Shown here one piece after another: positions 56,715 through 64,000 of a stretch of 64,000 bases of DNA. Numbering within the stretch: the first letter of the stretch is position 1; every line of letters starts with the position of its first letter. This DNA comes from Acetobacter estunensis (GTDB taxonomy: Bacteria; Pseudomonadota; Alphaproteobacteria; Acetobacterales; Acetobacteraceae), in assembly GCF_019083805.1 (NCBI RefSeq), contig NZ_JAHRDV010000001.1, positions 310,001-374,000 of the forward strand, written 5' to 3'. A program made the translations under genes and the position numbers. The notes under the pieces are model-generated. The model worked only from the letters and a program-made list of their open reading frames with translations, searched no databases and was not told the origin of the DNA.

Positions 56715-57623
56715 ATGCTGACACGGCTGTTCCCGGTGTGGGCTGTGCTTGTTTCACTGATGGCCGTGCTACGGCCCGGCCCCTTTTTGGTCATTACCCC
56801 AGTCATTACGCCGCTGCTGGCGTTCATTATGTTCACCATGGGCGTGACGCTCACTGTGGCGGACTTCAGGCGTATCGCCCGCAAGCCCTATCCGGTGCTC
56901 GCGGGTGTGGCGCTGCATTATCTTGTGATGCCGCTGGCGGCGTGGGGAATTGCGAAGGCGCTTGCCATGCCCAACGATCTGACGACCGGCATGGTTCTGG
57001 TGGGATGTGTCGCCAGTGGCACCGCTTCCAACGTGATGATTTATCTGTTGCGTGGAGATGTGGCGCTCTCGGTCAGTATCAGCACTCTCTCCACGCTGGT
57101 GGGGATTGTGGCTACACCTCTGCTTACGAGGTTGTATGTGGCGGCGGATGTGGCCGTGGACAGTTGGGGGCTGTTCCGTAGCATTCTGACACTTGTGGCC
57201 GTTCCGGTTGTGGGAGGCGTGCTGGTCAACACCTTCTGTCATCGCGCCGTGCGTCGGATGGAGCCGGTGCTGCCACTTGTGGCCATGGTGGCGATCCTGA
57301 CCATCATTTCCAGCATTGTCGCAGCGGCGGCACCCGCTTTGGGAGCGGTCGGGCCGCTCGTGCTGGTGGGCGTCATCCTTCACAACGCTGTCGGCCTGCT
57401 TGGCGGCTATTGGGGCGGACGATTACTGGGCTTCGATGAATCCGTGTGCCGGACACTGGCGCTGGAGGTCGGCATGCAGAATTCGGGCCTCGCCGCGACG
57501 TTGGGGCGGCTTTATTTTTCCCCACTCGCGGCCCTGCCGGGCGCAGTGTTCTCTATCTGGCACAACATCTCCGGTTCGGCTCTGGCGGCCATCTGGGCGT
57601 CACGGCCTCCCCGGAGAAACTGA
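56715..57623 (+). CDS. Bile acid:sodium symporter (BASS) family transporter
   Basis: The 302-residue membrane protein has about nine or ten helices and BASS signatures: [56 protein letters not shown] and [17 protein letters not shown]. Bacterial members such as PanS take up ketopantoate or other organic acids with Na+. The cargo here is unknown. It ends 2 bp from the converging DsbA-like gene. Confidence 0.88.
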   Translation: MLTRLFPVWAVLVSLMAVLRPGPFLVITPVITPLLAFIMFTMGVTLTVADFRRIARKPYPVLAGVALHYLVMPLAAWGIAKALAMPNDLTTGMVLVGCVASGTASNVMIYLLRGDVALSVSISTLSTLVGIVATPLLTRLYVAADVAVDSWGLFRSILTLVAVPVVGGVLVNTFCHRAVRRMEPVLPLVAMVAILTIISSIVAAAAPALGAVGPLVLVGVILHNAVGLLGGYWGGRLLGFDESVCRTLALEVGMQNSGLAATLGRLYFSPLAALPGAVFSIWHNISGSALAAIWASRPPRRN

Positions 57624-57625
57624 GG

Positions 57626-58198
57626 TTAGTCTCGGGAAGGCAAAAGGCGCGCCACCCATGTTTCGACCGGATCGCCGCTGTTCATATCGGGTTGCACCAG
57701 TCCGTCGATCATGAAGGTGGGAGAGGCGTGGATGCCGTTCTGACGCGAGTATTTGCAGTGCCACTTGATTTCGCGATCCAGGTCCGGGATTGCGAAAGCT
57801 GGTTTGAGGGTGAGACCGCTATAGCGTTCCAGCCGTTCGATGATGTCATCGGGGGTGGCGTGTCGGTTCGGGCCTTCGCAATGATGTGCGAACTCAAACT
57901 CCTCGCGGTGATCGGCCACAGCCTGCATTGCGCGACGTGCCGCATCCTTCCCTTCCGGCAGCGTGGAGGCTGCGAGGATGCAGCGCACGACAACGCCGGA
58001 GAAAAGGTGCCATGGCTGTGATTGCATGCGCAGTTTCACGGTAATCCGGTCCTCTCCGGCCTGTTCCAGAAGGGCATCAAGCTTGTTGAACGCCTTCACG
58101 GAGAACGGGCAGGTCGGTTCGAGAAACATTTCCAGTAGGCGAGGTCCGTGTCCCCATGTGAGTGGCGCGGCATGCCATGAGGTGGGAGTGCCAGCCAT
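57626..58198 (-). CDS. DsbA/thioredoxin-like protein with CPFS motif
   Basis: The 190-residue protein has the thioredoxin-fold start RLLEMFLEPTCPFSVKAFNK, a helical insert, and IHASPTFMIDGLVQPD with the cis-proline loop. The motif is Cys30-Pro-Phe-Ser33, so the second active-site cysteine is missing. There is no signal peptide, so it is probably cytoplasmic. A monothiol protein like this may act in thiol transfer, isomerisation or glutathione-dependent chemistry. It is not a normal oxidative DsbA. Neighbours give no partner. Confidence 0.75.
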   Translation of the reverse strand: MAGTPTSWHAAPLTWGHGPRLLEMFLEPTCPFSVKAFNKLDALLEQAGEDRITVKLRMQSQPWHLFSGVVVRCILAASTLPEGKDAARRAMQAVADHREEFEFAHHCEGPNRHATPDDIIERLERYSGLTLKPAFAIPDLDREIKWHCKYSRQNGIHASPTFMIDGLVQPDMNSGDPVETWVARLLPSRD

Positions 58199-58313
58199 TG
58201 GGTGTTCTCCATATATATTTCAGGGATGACATGGCAGGATGGGTTGTCGGACTGTTCGTCGCAAGTCTGAAGGACGCGTGCAGGCGGGTGCTGCTGTCCG
58301 TGTGAAGCGAGCC

Positions 58314-58329
58314 GGTGGATGCATCCACC
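58314..58329. promoter_or_regulatory. 16-bp perfect palindrome upstream of ffh
   Basis: GGTGGATG-CATCCACC is an unbroken palindrome in the 266-bp space between the DsbA-like gene and ffh, about 32 bp upstream of the predicted ffh -35. It could be a regulator site. No known consensus was recognised. Confidence 0.35.
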
Positions 58330-58361
58330 TGTCTTTCCCTGAAGAGGCCGTTTGATTCCGT

Positions 58362-58391
58362 TTGACAGGGCGAATGGCCGGGGCGTAGACA
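58362..58391 (+). promoter_or_regulatory. Candidate ffh operon promoter
   Basis: A perfect -35 TTGACA (58362-58367), an 18-bp spacer and TAGACA (58386-58391) lie 73 bp before the ffh start. The -10 differs at two positions from TATAAT. Confidence 0.45.
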
Positions 58392-58464
58392 GATCGCCAT
58401 ACATGAGTCCCGCCACATCGCGAGTGTTCGCGCAGTGGCGCGTATTGTTTTGGGGAAACGCCTC

Positions 58465-59877
58465 TTGTTCGAGTCTCTGTCAGACAGGTTCTCCGGGGTC
58501 ATCGGTGATCTTGGCAAGCGCGGCACGCTGAGCGAGGCCGACGTTGCCGAGGCCATGCGTGAAGTCCGGCTAGCCATGCTGGAAGCGGATGTGGCGCTTC
58601 CAGTCGTCAAGGACTTCGTCAATAAGGTCAAGGAACGCTCGGTCGGCGCAGAAGTGCTGGAAAGCGTTTCTCCCGGTCAGGCCGTTGCCAAGATCGTCAA
58701 CGACGCGCTGATCGACGCGCTCGGTGGTGCAGGCGCTGTTCCCCTCAACCTGAACGCAACGCCGCCTGTGCCGATCCTGATGGTCGGTCTTCAGGGTTCG
58801 GGCAAGACGACGACATCGGGCAAGATCGCCCTGCGTCTGGCGACGCGCGAGCGTAAGAGGGTGCTGCTGGCATCGCTCGATACGCAGCGTCCGGCGGCTC
58901 AGCTCCAGTTGCAGCAGTTGGCCGAGCGCGCGGGTGTCGCATCGCTGCCCATCATTGCTGGCCAGACGCCGGTGGAAATCGCGCAGCGGGCGATGGAGAC
59001 GGGGCGTCGTGAGGGGTATGACGTCGTCATCCTCGACACTGCCGGACGGCTCTCCATCGACGAAGCGTTGATGAATGAGGTGCGTCAGATCCGTGACGTG
59101 ACGCACCCTGCGGAAACGCTTCTGGTCGTCGATGCGATGACCGGTCAGGACGCGGTCAACACAGCCAAGTCTTTCAATGAGGCTGTGGGCGTGTCCGGTG
59201 TGGTCATGACCCGTATGGACGGTGACGCGCGCGGTGGTGCGGCGCTGTCCATGCGCGCGATCACGGGCGCGCCGATCAAGCTGACGGGTTCGGGCGAGAA
59301 GCTCGACGCGCTGGAGGAGTTCCATCCCGAGCGCGTTGCCGGACGCATTCTCGGTCTGGGCGACATTGCCGGGCTGGTCGAGAAAGCCGCCGATACGCTC
59401 GATCAGGAAGAAGGCGAGCGGCTGGCCAAGAAGATGATGGCCGGCAAGTTCGATCTGGACGACTATGTCGCGCAGCTCAAGCAGATCCAGAAGATGGGCT
59501 CGATCTCGGGTATTCTGGGGATGCTGCCCGGTATGGGCAAGCTCAAGGACATGGTGGCGGAGAAGAACCTCGACACCACCGTATTCAAGCGCCATCAGGC
59601 CATGATTTCGTCCATGACGAAGGCTGAGCGCAAAACGCCGGGCATCATCAAGGCGTCGCGCAAGAAGCGTATCGCTGCTGGGTCCGGCACAACAGTTCAG
59701 GAAGTCAACAAGCTGCTCAAGCAGTTCGATGACATGTCCACCATGATGAAGCGGGTCAACAAGCTCGGGCTCAAGGGCCTGATGCGGCAGGCTTCCGCGC
59801 TCATGTCCGGGGGCGGGATGCCGGGAGGGCCGGGTGGCCGTCCGGGTGGTCCCGGAGGTCGGCCGCCTTTCGGCTGA
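58465..59877 (+). CDS. ffh: Signal recognition particle protein Ffh
   Basis: The 470-residue SRP54 GTPase binds signal sequences and SRP RNA. It starts at TTG 58465, so it reads (M)FESLSDRFSGVIGDLGKRG, the usual Ffh start; the open frame goes back to 58435 without fit. The NG domain carries GLQGSGKTTTSGKIA, DTAGRLSIDE and TRMDGDARGGAAL. The methionine-rich M domain holds GILGMLPGMGKLKDMV and the SRP RNA-binding RKKRIAAGSGTTVQEVNKLL. The tail is Gly/Pro-rich (PGGPGGRPGGPGGRPP). It leads the operon ahead of rpsP. Confidence 0.97.
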   Translation: MFESLSDRFSGVIGDLGKRGTLSEADVAEAMREVRLAMLEADVALPVVKDFVNKVKERSVGAEVLESVSPGQAVAKIVNDALIDALGGAGAVPLNLNATPPVPILMVGLQGSGKTTTSGKIALRLATRERKRVLLASLDTQRPAAQLQLQQLAERAGVASLPIIAGQTPVEIAQRAMETGRREGYDVVILDTAGRLSIDEALMNEVRQIRDVTHPAETLLVVDAMTGQDAVNTAKSFNEAVGVSGVVMTRMDGDARGGAALSMRAITGAPIKLTGSGEKLDALEEFHPERVAGRILGLGDIAGLVEKAADTLDQEEGERLAKKMMAGKFDLDDYVAQLKQIQKMGSISGILGMLPGMGKLKDMVAEKNLDTTVFKRHQAMISSMTKAERKTPGIIKASRKKRIAAGSGTTVQEVNKLLKQFDDMSTMMKRVNKLGLKGLMRQASALMSGGGMPGGPGGRPGGPGGRPPFG

Positions 59878-59929
59878 TCCATCCCCGACCCGTTCCTTTT
59901 CTTTTCTGGCACTATCCGGAGTAGTCTGA

Positions 59930-60283
59930 ATGAGCCTCAAGATCCGTCTCGCCCGCGCCGGTGCGAAGAAGCGTCCTTACTACCACATTGTTGTGGCTGA
60001 CAGCCGTTCGCCGCGCGATGGTCGCTTCATTGAGCGCGTGGGTGCTTACAACCCGATGCTGCCGTCCGATCATGCTGACCGCGTGAAGCTGACGGAAGAG
60101 CGCATCAAGCATTGGCTGTCGCAGGGTGCCCTGCCGACGGACCGCGTGGCCCGTTTCCTCGGTCAGGCTGGTGTGATCGCGAAGCCGACATGGAACGAGC
60201 AGCCCAAGAAGTCCGCACCGAAGAAGAAGGCGCAGGAACGCGCGAAGGCGGCGGCTGACGCTGCGGCGGCTGCAGCGGCCTGA
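59930..60283 (+). CDS. rpsP: 30S ribosomal protein S16
   Basis: [20 protein letters not shown] and [21 protein letters not shown] are the S16 hallmark. The 117 residues include a Lys/Ala-rich tail ([18 protein letters not shown]), about 35 longer than in E. coli; such tails are common in Alphaproteobacteria. GGAG precedes the ATG. It sits between ffh and rimM. Confidence 0.98.
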   Translation: MSLKIRLARAGAKKRPYYHIVVADSRSPRDGRFIERVGAYNPMLPSDHADRVKLTEERIKHWLSQGALPTDRVARFLGQAGVIAKPTWNEQPKKSAPKKKAQERAKAAADAAAAAAA

Positions 60284-60315
60284 GGACAGAGTAGATCGAA
60301 AGACGCTTTCCAACC

Positions 60316-60858
60316 ATGACGGACGGACGCATCCAGATCGGAGTTGTGGGGAGGCCGCACGGTGTGCGCGGGCTTGTGCATGTGCACAGCCTCGCGACCG
60401 ATGCAGCGGCTCTCGCCTCCTATGGCGTGCTGACGGACGATCGGGGCGGCAAGTGGACGCTCAGTTGGCGTTCGGGCGATGTGGCGGAACTGCGTGATGC
60501 GCAGGGACAGCCGCTTGCCGATCGGACGGCGGCGCAGGTACTGGTCAATCGGAAGCTCTATGTCACGCGCGATCAGCTTCCCGAGCCAGAGGATGAAGAG
60601 TTCTATCACAGCGACCTACTTGGTCTGGCGGCTGTGGAAGATGGGCAGCCTCTGGGGCGGATTGTCACGGTCCACGATTATGGTGCGGGTGTGAGCCTTG
60701 AGCTCGACACGGGTCTGATCGTGCCGTTCACGAAAGCCTGCGTGCCGGAGGTCGATCTGACTTCTGGGCGCGTAAGCATTGTGCGGCCCGTGGAAGTGAT
60801 CGGTGAGGAGGCGCAGGTTCCCAAGCGGGAGCGGGTTGCCTCGGACGATGTGGCATGA
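60316..60858 (+). CDS. rimM: 16S rRNA processing protein RimM
   Basis: RimM helps mature the 30S head and binds S19. The 180-residue protein opens [20 protein letters not shown] and contains [20 protein letters not shown] with the PRC-barrel start. Its stop overlaps the trmD start by 4 bp, the canonical arrangement. Confidence 0.96.
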   Translation: MTDGRIQIGVVGRPHGVRGLVHVHSLATDAAALASYGVLTDDRGGKWTLSWRSGDVAELRDAQGQPLADRTAAQVLVNRKLYVTRDQLPEPEDEEFYHSDLLGLAAVEDGQPLGRIVTVHDYGAGVSLELDTGLIVPFTKACVPEVDLTSGRVSIVRPVEVIGEEAQVPKRERVASDDVA

Positions 60859-61583
60859 GCTGGACGGCTTCCATCCTCACCCTGTTTCCGGACATGTTTC
60901 CCGGTCCGCTCGGTCAGTCTCTGGCCGGTCGGGCGCTGGAAAACGGAACGTGGAACTGCGACGTGCGCGATCTGCGCGCGTTCGGGTTGGGGCGGCACAA
61001 CGCTGTGGACGACACGCCGTTTGGAGGCGGGGCGGGCATGGTGATGCGGCCGGATGTGGTGGAGGCGGCGCTTGAGTCGGTGTCTCGCCATGATGGTGCG
61101 CCGTGTGTCTATCTGACGCCGCGCGGTCGTCCGCTCTCACAGGCGGATATCCGCCGTTATGTATCCGGACCGGGGGTAGCCCTCCTGTGCGGACGCTATG
61201 AAGGTGTGGATGAGCGGGTGCTTGAGGAACGGTCGATCGAGCAGGTCTCGATCGGCGATTACGTTCTCTCGGGTGGCGAAACGGCGGCACTGGTGCTGCT
61301 CGATGCCTGCGTGCGGCTTCTGCCGGGCGTCATGGGATCGGCGGAGAGCGGTGTCGAAGAAAGCTTTTCCGACGGTCTGCTTGAATATCCTCTCTATACC
61401 CGCCCGGCCAAGTGGAAGGGCCGGGCCGTGCCGGACATTCTCCTGTCCGGCAACCATGCCGCCATCGCCCGCTGGCGGCGCGAACAATCCGAGAAGGCTA
61501 CGCGCGAGCGCAGGCCCGATCTGTGGACAGCTCATCTGTCTCACGCATCAAGACCATCCGTTCACGAAGGACATTCGTCATGA
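60855..61583 (+). CDS. trmD: tRNA (guanine-N1)-methyltransferase
   Basis: TrmD methylates G37 of tRNAs. The 242-residue SPOUT enzyme has [36 protein letters not shown], the knot [16 protein letters not shown] and [17 protein letters not shown] with the SAM-binding loop. It overlaps rimM and rplS by 4 bp each, so the block is translated as a unit. Confidence 0.97.
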   Translation: MSWTASILTLFPDMFPGPLGQSLAGRALENGTWNCDVRDLRAFGLGRHNAVDDTPFGGGAGMVMRPDVVEAALESVSRHDGAPCVYLTPRGRPLSQADIRRYVSGPGVALLCGRYEGVDERVLEERSIEQVSIGDYVLSGGETAALVLLDACVRLLPGVMGSAESGVEESFSDGLLEYPLYTRPAKWKGRAVPDILLSGNHAAIARWRREQSEKATRERRPDLWTAHLSHASRPSVHEGHSS

Positions 61584-61969
61584 ACATCATCCAGCAGTAT
61601 GAGGCCGCCGAGATCGCGCGCCTGTCCGCCGCCCGCGCGGTTCCCGAGTTCCAGGCCGGCGACACGGTGCGCGTGTCCGTCCGCGTGAAGGAAGGCGAGC
61701 GTGAGCGTCTTCAGGCCTATGAAGGCGTTGTGATCGCCCGTTCCAACAAGGGCCTGAACAGCAATTTCACAGTGCGCAAGATTTCGAACGGCGAAGGTGT
61801 GGAGCGTGTGTTCCCGCTCTATGCGCCCACGATCGCGGAGATCAAGGTTGTGCGTCGCGGCAAGGTGCGTCGTGCGAAGCTGTATTATCTGCGTGGCCGT
61901 CGCGGCAAGTCCGCGCGTATTGCCGAGCGCGCCCGTGACACGGGACCGGCCGCCAAGGCCAGCGCGTAA
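61580..61969 (+). CDS. rplS: 50S ribosomal protein L19
   Basis: The 129-residue protein contains IPEFQAGD-like [60 protein letters not shown] and [20 protein letters not shown], all L19 hallmarks. The ATG at 61580 overlaps the trmD stop; the open frame upstream lies in trmD. A strong terminator follows. Confidence 0.98.
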   Translation: MNIIQQYEAAEIARLSAARAVPEFQAGDTVRVSVRVKEGERERLQAYEGVVIARSNKGLNSNFTVRKISNGEGVERVFPLYAPTIAEIKVVRRGKVRRAKLYYLRGRRGKSARIAERARDTGPAAKASA

Positions 61970-61985
61970 GCTTCGCGCTTGGGAA

Positions 61986-62022
61986 GGCCGGTGCTCCGCA
62001 GGGGCACCGGCCTTTTTCTTTT
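61986..62022 (+). terminator. Rho-independent terminator after rplS
   Basis: GGCCGGTGC and GCACCGGCC form a 9-bp stem with a 9-nt loop, followed by TTTTTCTTTT, 17 bp after the rplS stop. It separates the ribosomal operon from leuC. Confidence 0.92.
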
Positions 62023-62182
62023 GCGGGGAAGGGAGCCTGCTCGCCACTGGCGAAGCGGGTCGTTCATTCCTACGTGACCGGACAGGGATTTTGCCTGCAC
62101 ATAGGGCTTCGGCGTACTTGACGCCCCGCTCTTCAGGCAGGCAAAGCTCGTGTCATTGATTACAGGAAGTTCAGGAACCGCC

Positions 62183-63589
62183 ATGTCGCCGCGCACGCTC
62201 TTCGACAAGATCTGGGCCAACCACGTTGTCGATACCCTCGAGGACGGCACGGCGATCCTCTATATCGACCGGCATCTTGTGCATGAGGTGACGAGCCCTC
62301 AGGCTTTCGAGGGGCTACGTCTGGCCGGGCGAAAGCTGCGGCATCCGGAAAACACTATTGCGGTTGTGGACCATAACGTGCCGACGTCCGATCGGACTAA
62401 GCCGATCGAGGAAGCAGACAGCCGCAATCAGATCGAGACGCTGGAGCGCAACGTCAAGGAATTCGGTGTTCCGTATTTTCCGCTGCTTTCGGCCAATCAG
62501 GGCATCGTGCATGTGGTCGGCCCCGAGCAGGGCATCTCGCTGCCGGGCATGACCATTGTGTGCGGTGACTCCCACACCTCCACCCATGGCGCGATGGGTG
62601 CTCTGGCATTCGGTATCGGTACGTCCGAGGTCGAGCATGTGATGGCGACGCAGACCATCCTGCAAAAGCCCGCCAAGAACATGAAGATCGCCGTAGACGG
62701 CACTCTTGCTCCGGGCGTGACGGCCAAGGATGTGGTACTGGCCATCATCGGCAAGATCGGCACGGCGGGTGGCACGGGGCATGTGATCGAGTTCACAGGT
62801 TCGGCCATTCGTGGGCTGGACATGGCCGGGCGCATGACCGTGTGTAACATGGCCATTGAGGCCGGTGCGCGCGCGGGCCTGATTGCACCGGACGAGACGA
62901 CGTTTGAGTATGTGAGGGGACGCCGGTTCGCGCCCAAAGGTGCGGATTTCGACGCTGCTGTGGCGTATTGGAAGACGCTGGTGGCCGATGAGGGAGCAGT
63001 GTACGACACCGAAGTCACTCTGCGGGCCGAGGAGATCGAGCCTTGTCTGACATGGGGCACCAGCCCCGAGACGGTGCTGTCGATCAATGCCACGATCCCC
63101 GATCCTGCCGATGAGCCGGATGAGGCCAAGCGCGCGCAGTTGCAGCGGATGCTGGACTATATGGACCTCAAGGCGGGCGCGAAGATCGCGGGCACGCCGG
63201 TCGATGTAGTGTTCATCGGTTCCTGCACCAACAGCCGCATCGAAGATCTGCGCGCTGCTGCATCCATCGCTGCGGGTCGCAAGGTGGCAGACGGTGTGCG
63301 GGCGATGATCGTGCCGGGTTCAGGGCTGGTAAAGGCACAGGCGGAAGAGGAAGGGCTGGACCGCATCTTCCTCGATGCAGGCTTTGAATGGCGTGAGGCT
63401 GGCTGCTCCATGTGTCTGGGCATGAATCCGGACAAGCTGACGCCGGGTCAGCGCTGTGCGTCCACATCCAACCGCAATTTTGAGGGACGGCAAGGACCGG
63501 GTGGACGCACGCACCTGCTCTCACCTGCGATGGCCGCCGCCGCCGCTGTGACGGGTGTGCTGACCGACGCCCGCGAACTGAACGCCTGA
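62183..63589 (+). CDS. leuC: 3-isopropylmalate dehydratase large subunit
   Basis: LeuC and LeuD isomerise 2- to 3-isopropylmalate in leucine synthesis. The 468-residue protein starts [17 protein letters not shown] at 62183 (AGGAA upstream); an in-frame start at 62150 adds 11 residues. Cluster ligands appear in [15 protein letters not shown] and the [10 protein letters not shown] pair, and substrate residues in [26 protein letters not shown]. leuD follows after 23 bp. Confidence 0.97.
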   Translation: MSPRTLFDKIWANHVVDTLEDGTAILYIDRHLVHEVTSPQAFEGLRLAGRKLRHPENTIAVVDHNVPTSDRTKPIEEADSRNQIETLERNVKEFGVPYFPLLSANQGIVHVVGPEQGISLPGMTIVCGDSHTSTHGAMGALAFGIGTSEVEHVMATQTILQKPAKNMKIAVDGTLAPGVTAKDVVLAIIGKIGTAGGTGHVIEFTGSAIRGLDMAGRMTVCNMAIEAGARAGLIAPDETTFEYVRGRRFAPKGADFDAAVAYWKTLVADEGAVYDTEVTLRAEEIEPCLTWGTSPETVLSINATIPDPADEPDEAKRAQLQRMLDYMDLKAGAKIAGTPVDVVFIGSCTNSRIEDLRAAASIAAGRKVADGVRAMIVPGSGLVKAQAEEEGLDRIFLDAGFEWREAGCSMCLGMNPDKLTPGQRCASTSNRNFEGRQGPGGRTHLLSPAMAAAAAVTGVLTDARELNA

Positions 63590-63612
63590 TCCCGGCAGAA
63601 GGACCGACCACG

Positions 63613-64000
63613 ATGGAAAAGTTTACGACCCTCACGGCCATCGCAGCGCCTCTGCCTGAGGCTAATATCGACACGGACAAGATCATTCCCGCGCGTTTTC
63701 TCAAGACGACGAAGCGCACGGGACTGGGTGTCCATGCCTTTGACGGGATGCGTTACCGTCCGGATGGTTCTGAGAACCTGGACTTCGTGCTGAACAAGGA
63801 GCCGTATCGCAAGGCACAGATCCTCATCACGCATGAGAACTTCGGCTGCGGTTCATCGCGTGAGCACGCGCCTTGGGCGTTGCTGGATTTTGGTATTCGC
63901 TGTGTGATTGCGCCGACATTCGCCGACATTTTCTTCAACAACAGCTTCAAGAACGGCATCCTGCCGATCCGTCTGCCGCGTGAGGTCTGCGATGAACTGA
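63613..64000 (+). CDS. leuD: 3-isopropylmalate dehydratase small subunit (3' end beyond window)
   Basis: The 129 visible residues, [25 protein letters not shown] then the hallmark [20 protein letters not shown], identify LeuD. The reading frame is open to the window edge, so about 70 residues are missing (full length near 200). It lies 23 bp after leuC in the same operon. Confidence 0.96.
   Translation, partial: MEKFTTLTAIAAPLPEANIDTDKIIPARFLKTTKRTGLGVHAFDGMRYRPDGSENLDFVLNKEPYRKAQILITHENFGCGSSREHAPWALLDFGIRCVIAPTFADIFFNNSFKNGILPIRLPREVCDEL

Noticed and set aside
58199..58464. 4.5S/SRP RNA gene upstream of ffh
   Set aside because: Looked for the conserved SRP RNA tip sequence (GGTCAGGTCCGGAAGG-type) and did not find it. 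Only a palindrome and a promoter-like pair are seen.

Overview
The window looks like chromosomal DNA of an acetic acid bacterium (Acetobacteraceae, Alphaproteobacteria). The DNA is GC-rich, GTG and TTG starts occur, and the order ffh-rpsP-rimM-trmD-rplS-leuC-leuD at the right end is, from memory, typical of that family. The genus cannot be fixed by reading alone. Only one RNA gene is visible, tRNA-Gly(CCC). No insertion sequence, phage, CRISPR array or origin was seen.

Layout. (1) 1-7.6 kb: 5' part of an AsmA-family gene, then a TetR regulator divergent from a complete RND efflux operon (adaptor, pump, outer-membrane channel), with nested palindromes in the shared promoter. (2) 7.6-16.1 kb: tRNA-Gly, small secreted proteins, a DUF1653 protein, an operon of a small protein, dcd, murA and an alpha/beta-hydrolase, an entericidin-like lipoprotein, and a large CPA1 Na+/H+ antiporter with a cyclic-nucleotide-binding-like C-terminus and a foldable leader. 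(3) 16.4-38.2 kb: a nitrogen-scavenging island. It holds an NCS1 permease and divergent LysR gene, an agmatinase/guanidinobutyrase-type ureohydrolase immediately before ureDABCEFG, an outer-membrane porin, a small periplasmic protein, a response regulator, a sensor kinase whose N-terminus is a whole NCS1-type transporter, the urea ABC transporter urtABCDE and a NiCoT nickel permease. (4) 38.4-52.7 kb: a minus-strand glycogen/trehalose run, glgA-glgB-glgX-treZ-malQ-treY-pgm, without glgC or glgP. (5) 52.8-58.2 kb: single genes, namely an SRAP protein, an IsdG-type haem monooxygenase, a glycine/threonine-rich probable type I secreted protein behind an AT-rich leader, an Rdx/SelW-like protein, a MetF-like protein, a BASS-family symporter and a DsbA-like protein. 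(6) 58.4-64 kb: the SRP/ribosome/leucine block, with leuD cut by the window end.

How the genes work together. In region 3 urea can come from outside (porin, UrtABCDE) or be made inside from a guanidino compound by the ureohydrolase. UreABC hydrolyses it, UreDEFG insert nickel and NiCoT supplies nickel. The transporter-kinase and its coupled response regulator sit between the urease and urea-uptake halves, and a perfect 10+10 bp palindrome lies in the kinase/urtA intergenic space. I regard this transporter-kinase (NCS1 domain, eight-cysteine linker, kinase, receiver) and its presumed urea or guanidino regulon as the most interesting system in the window.
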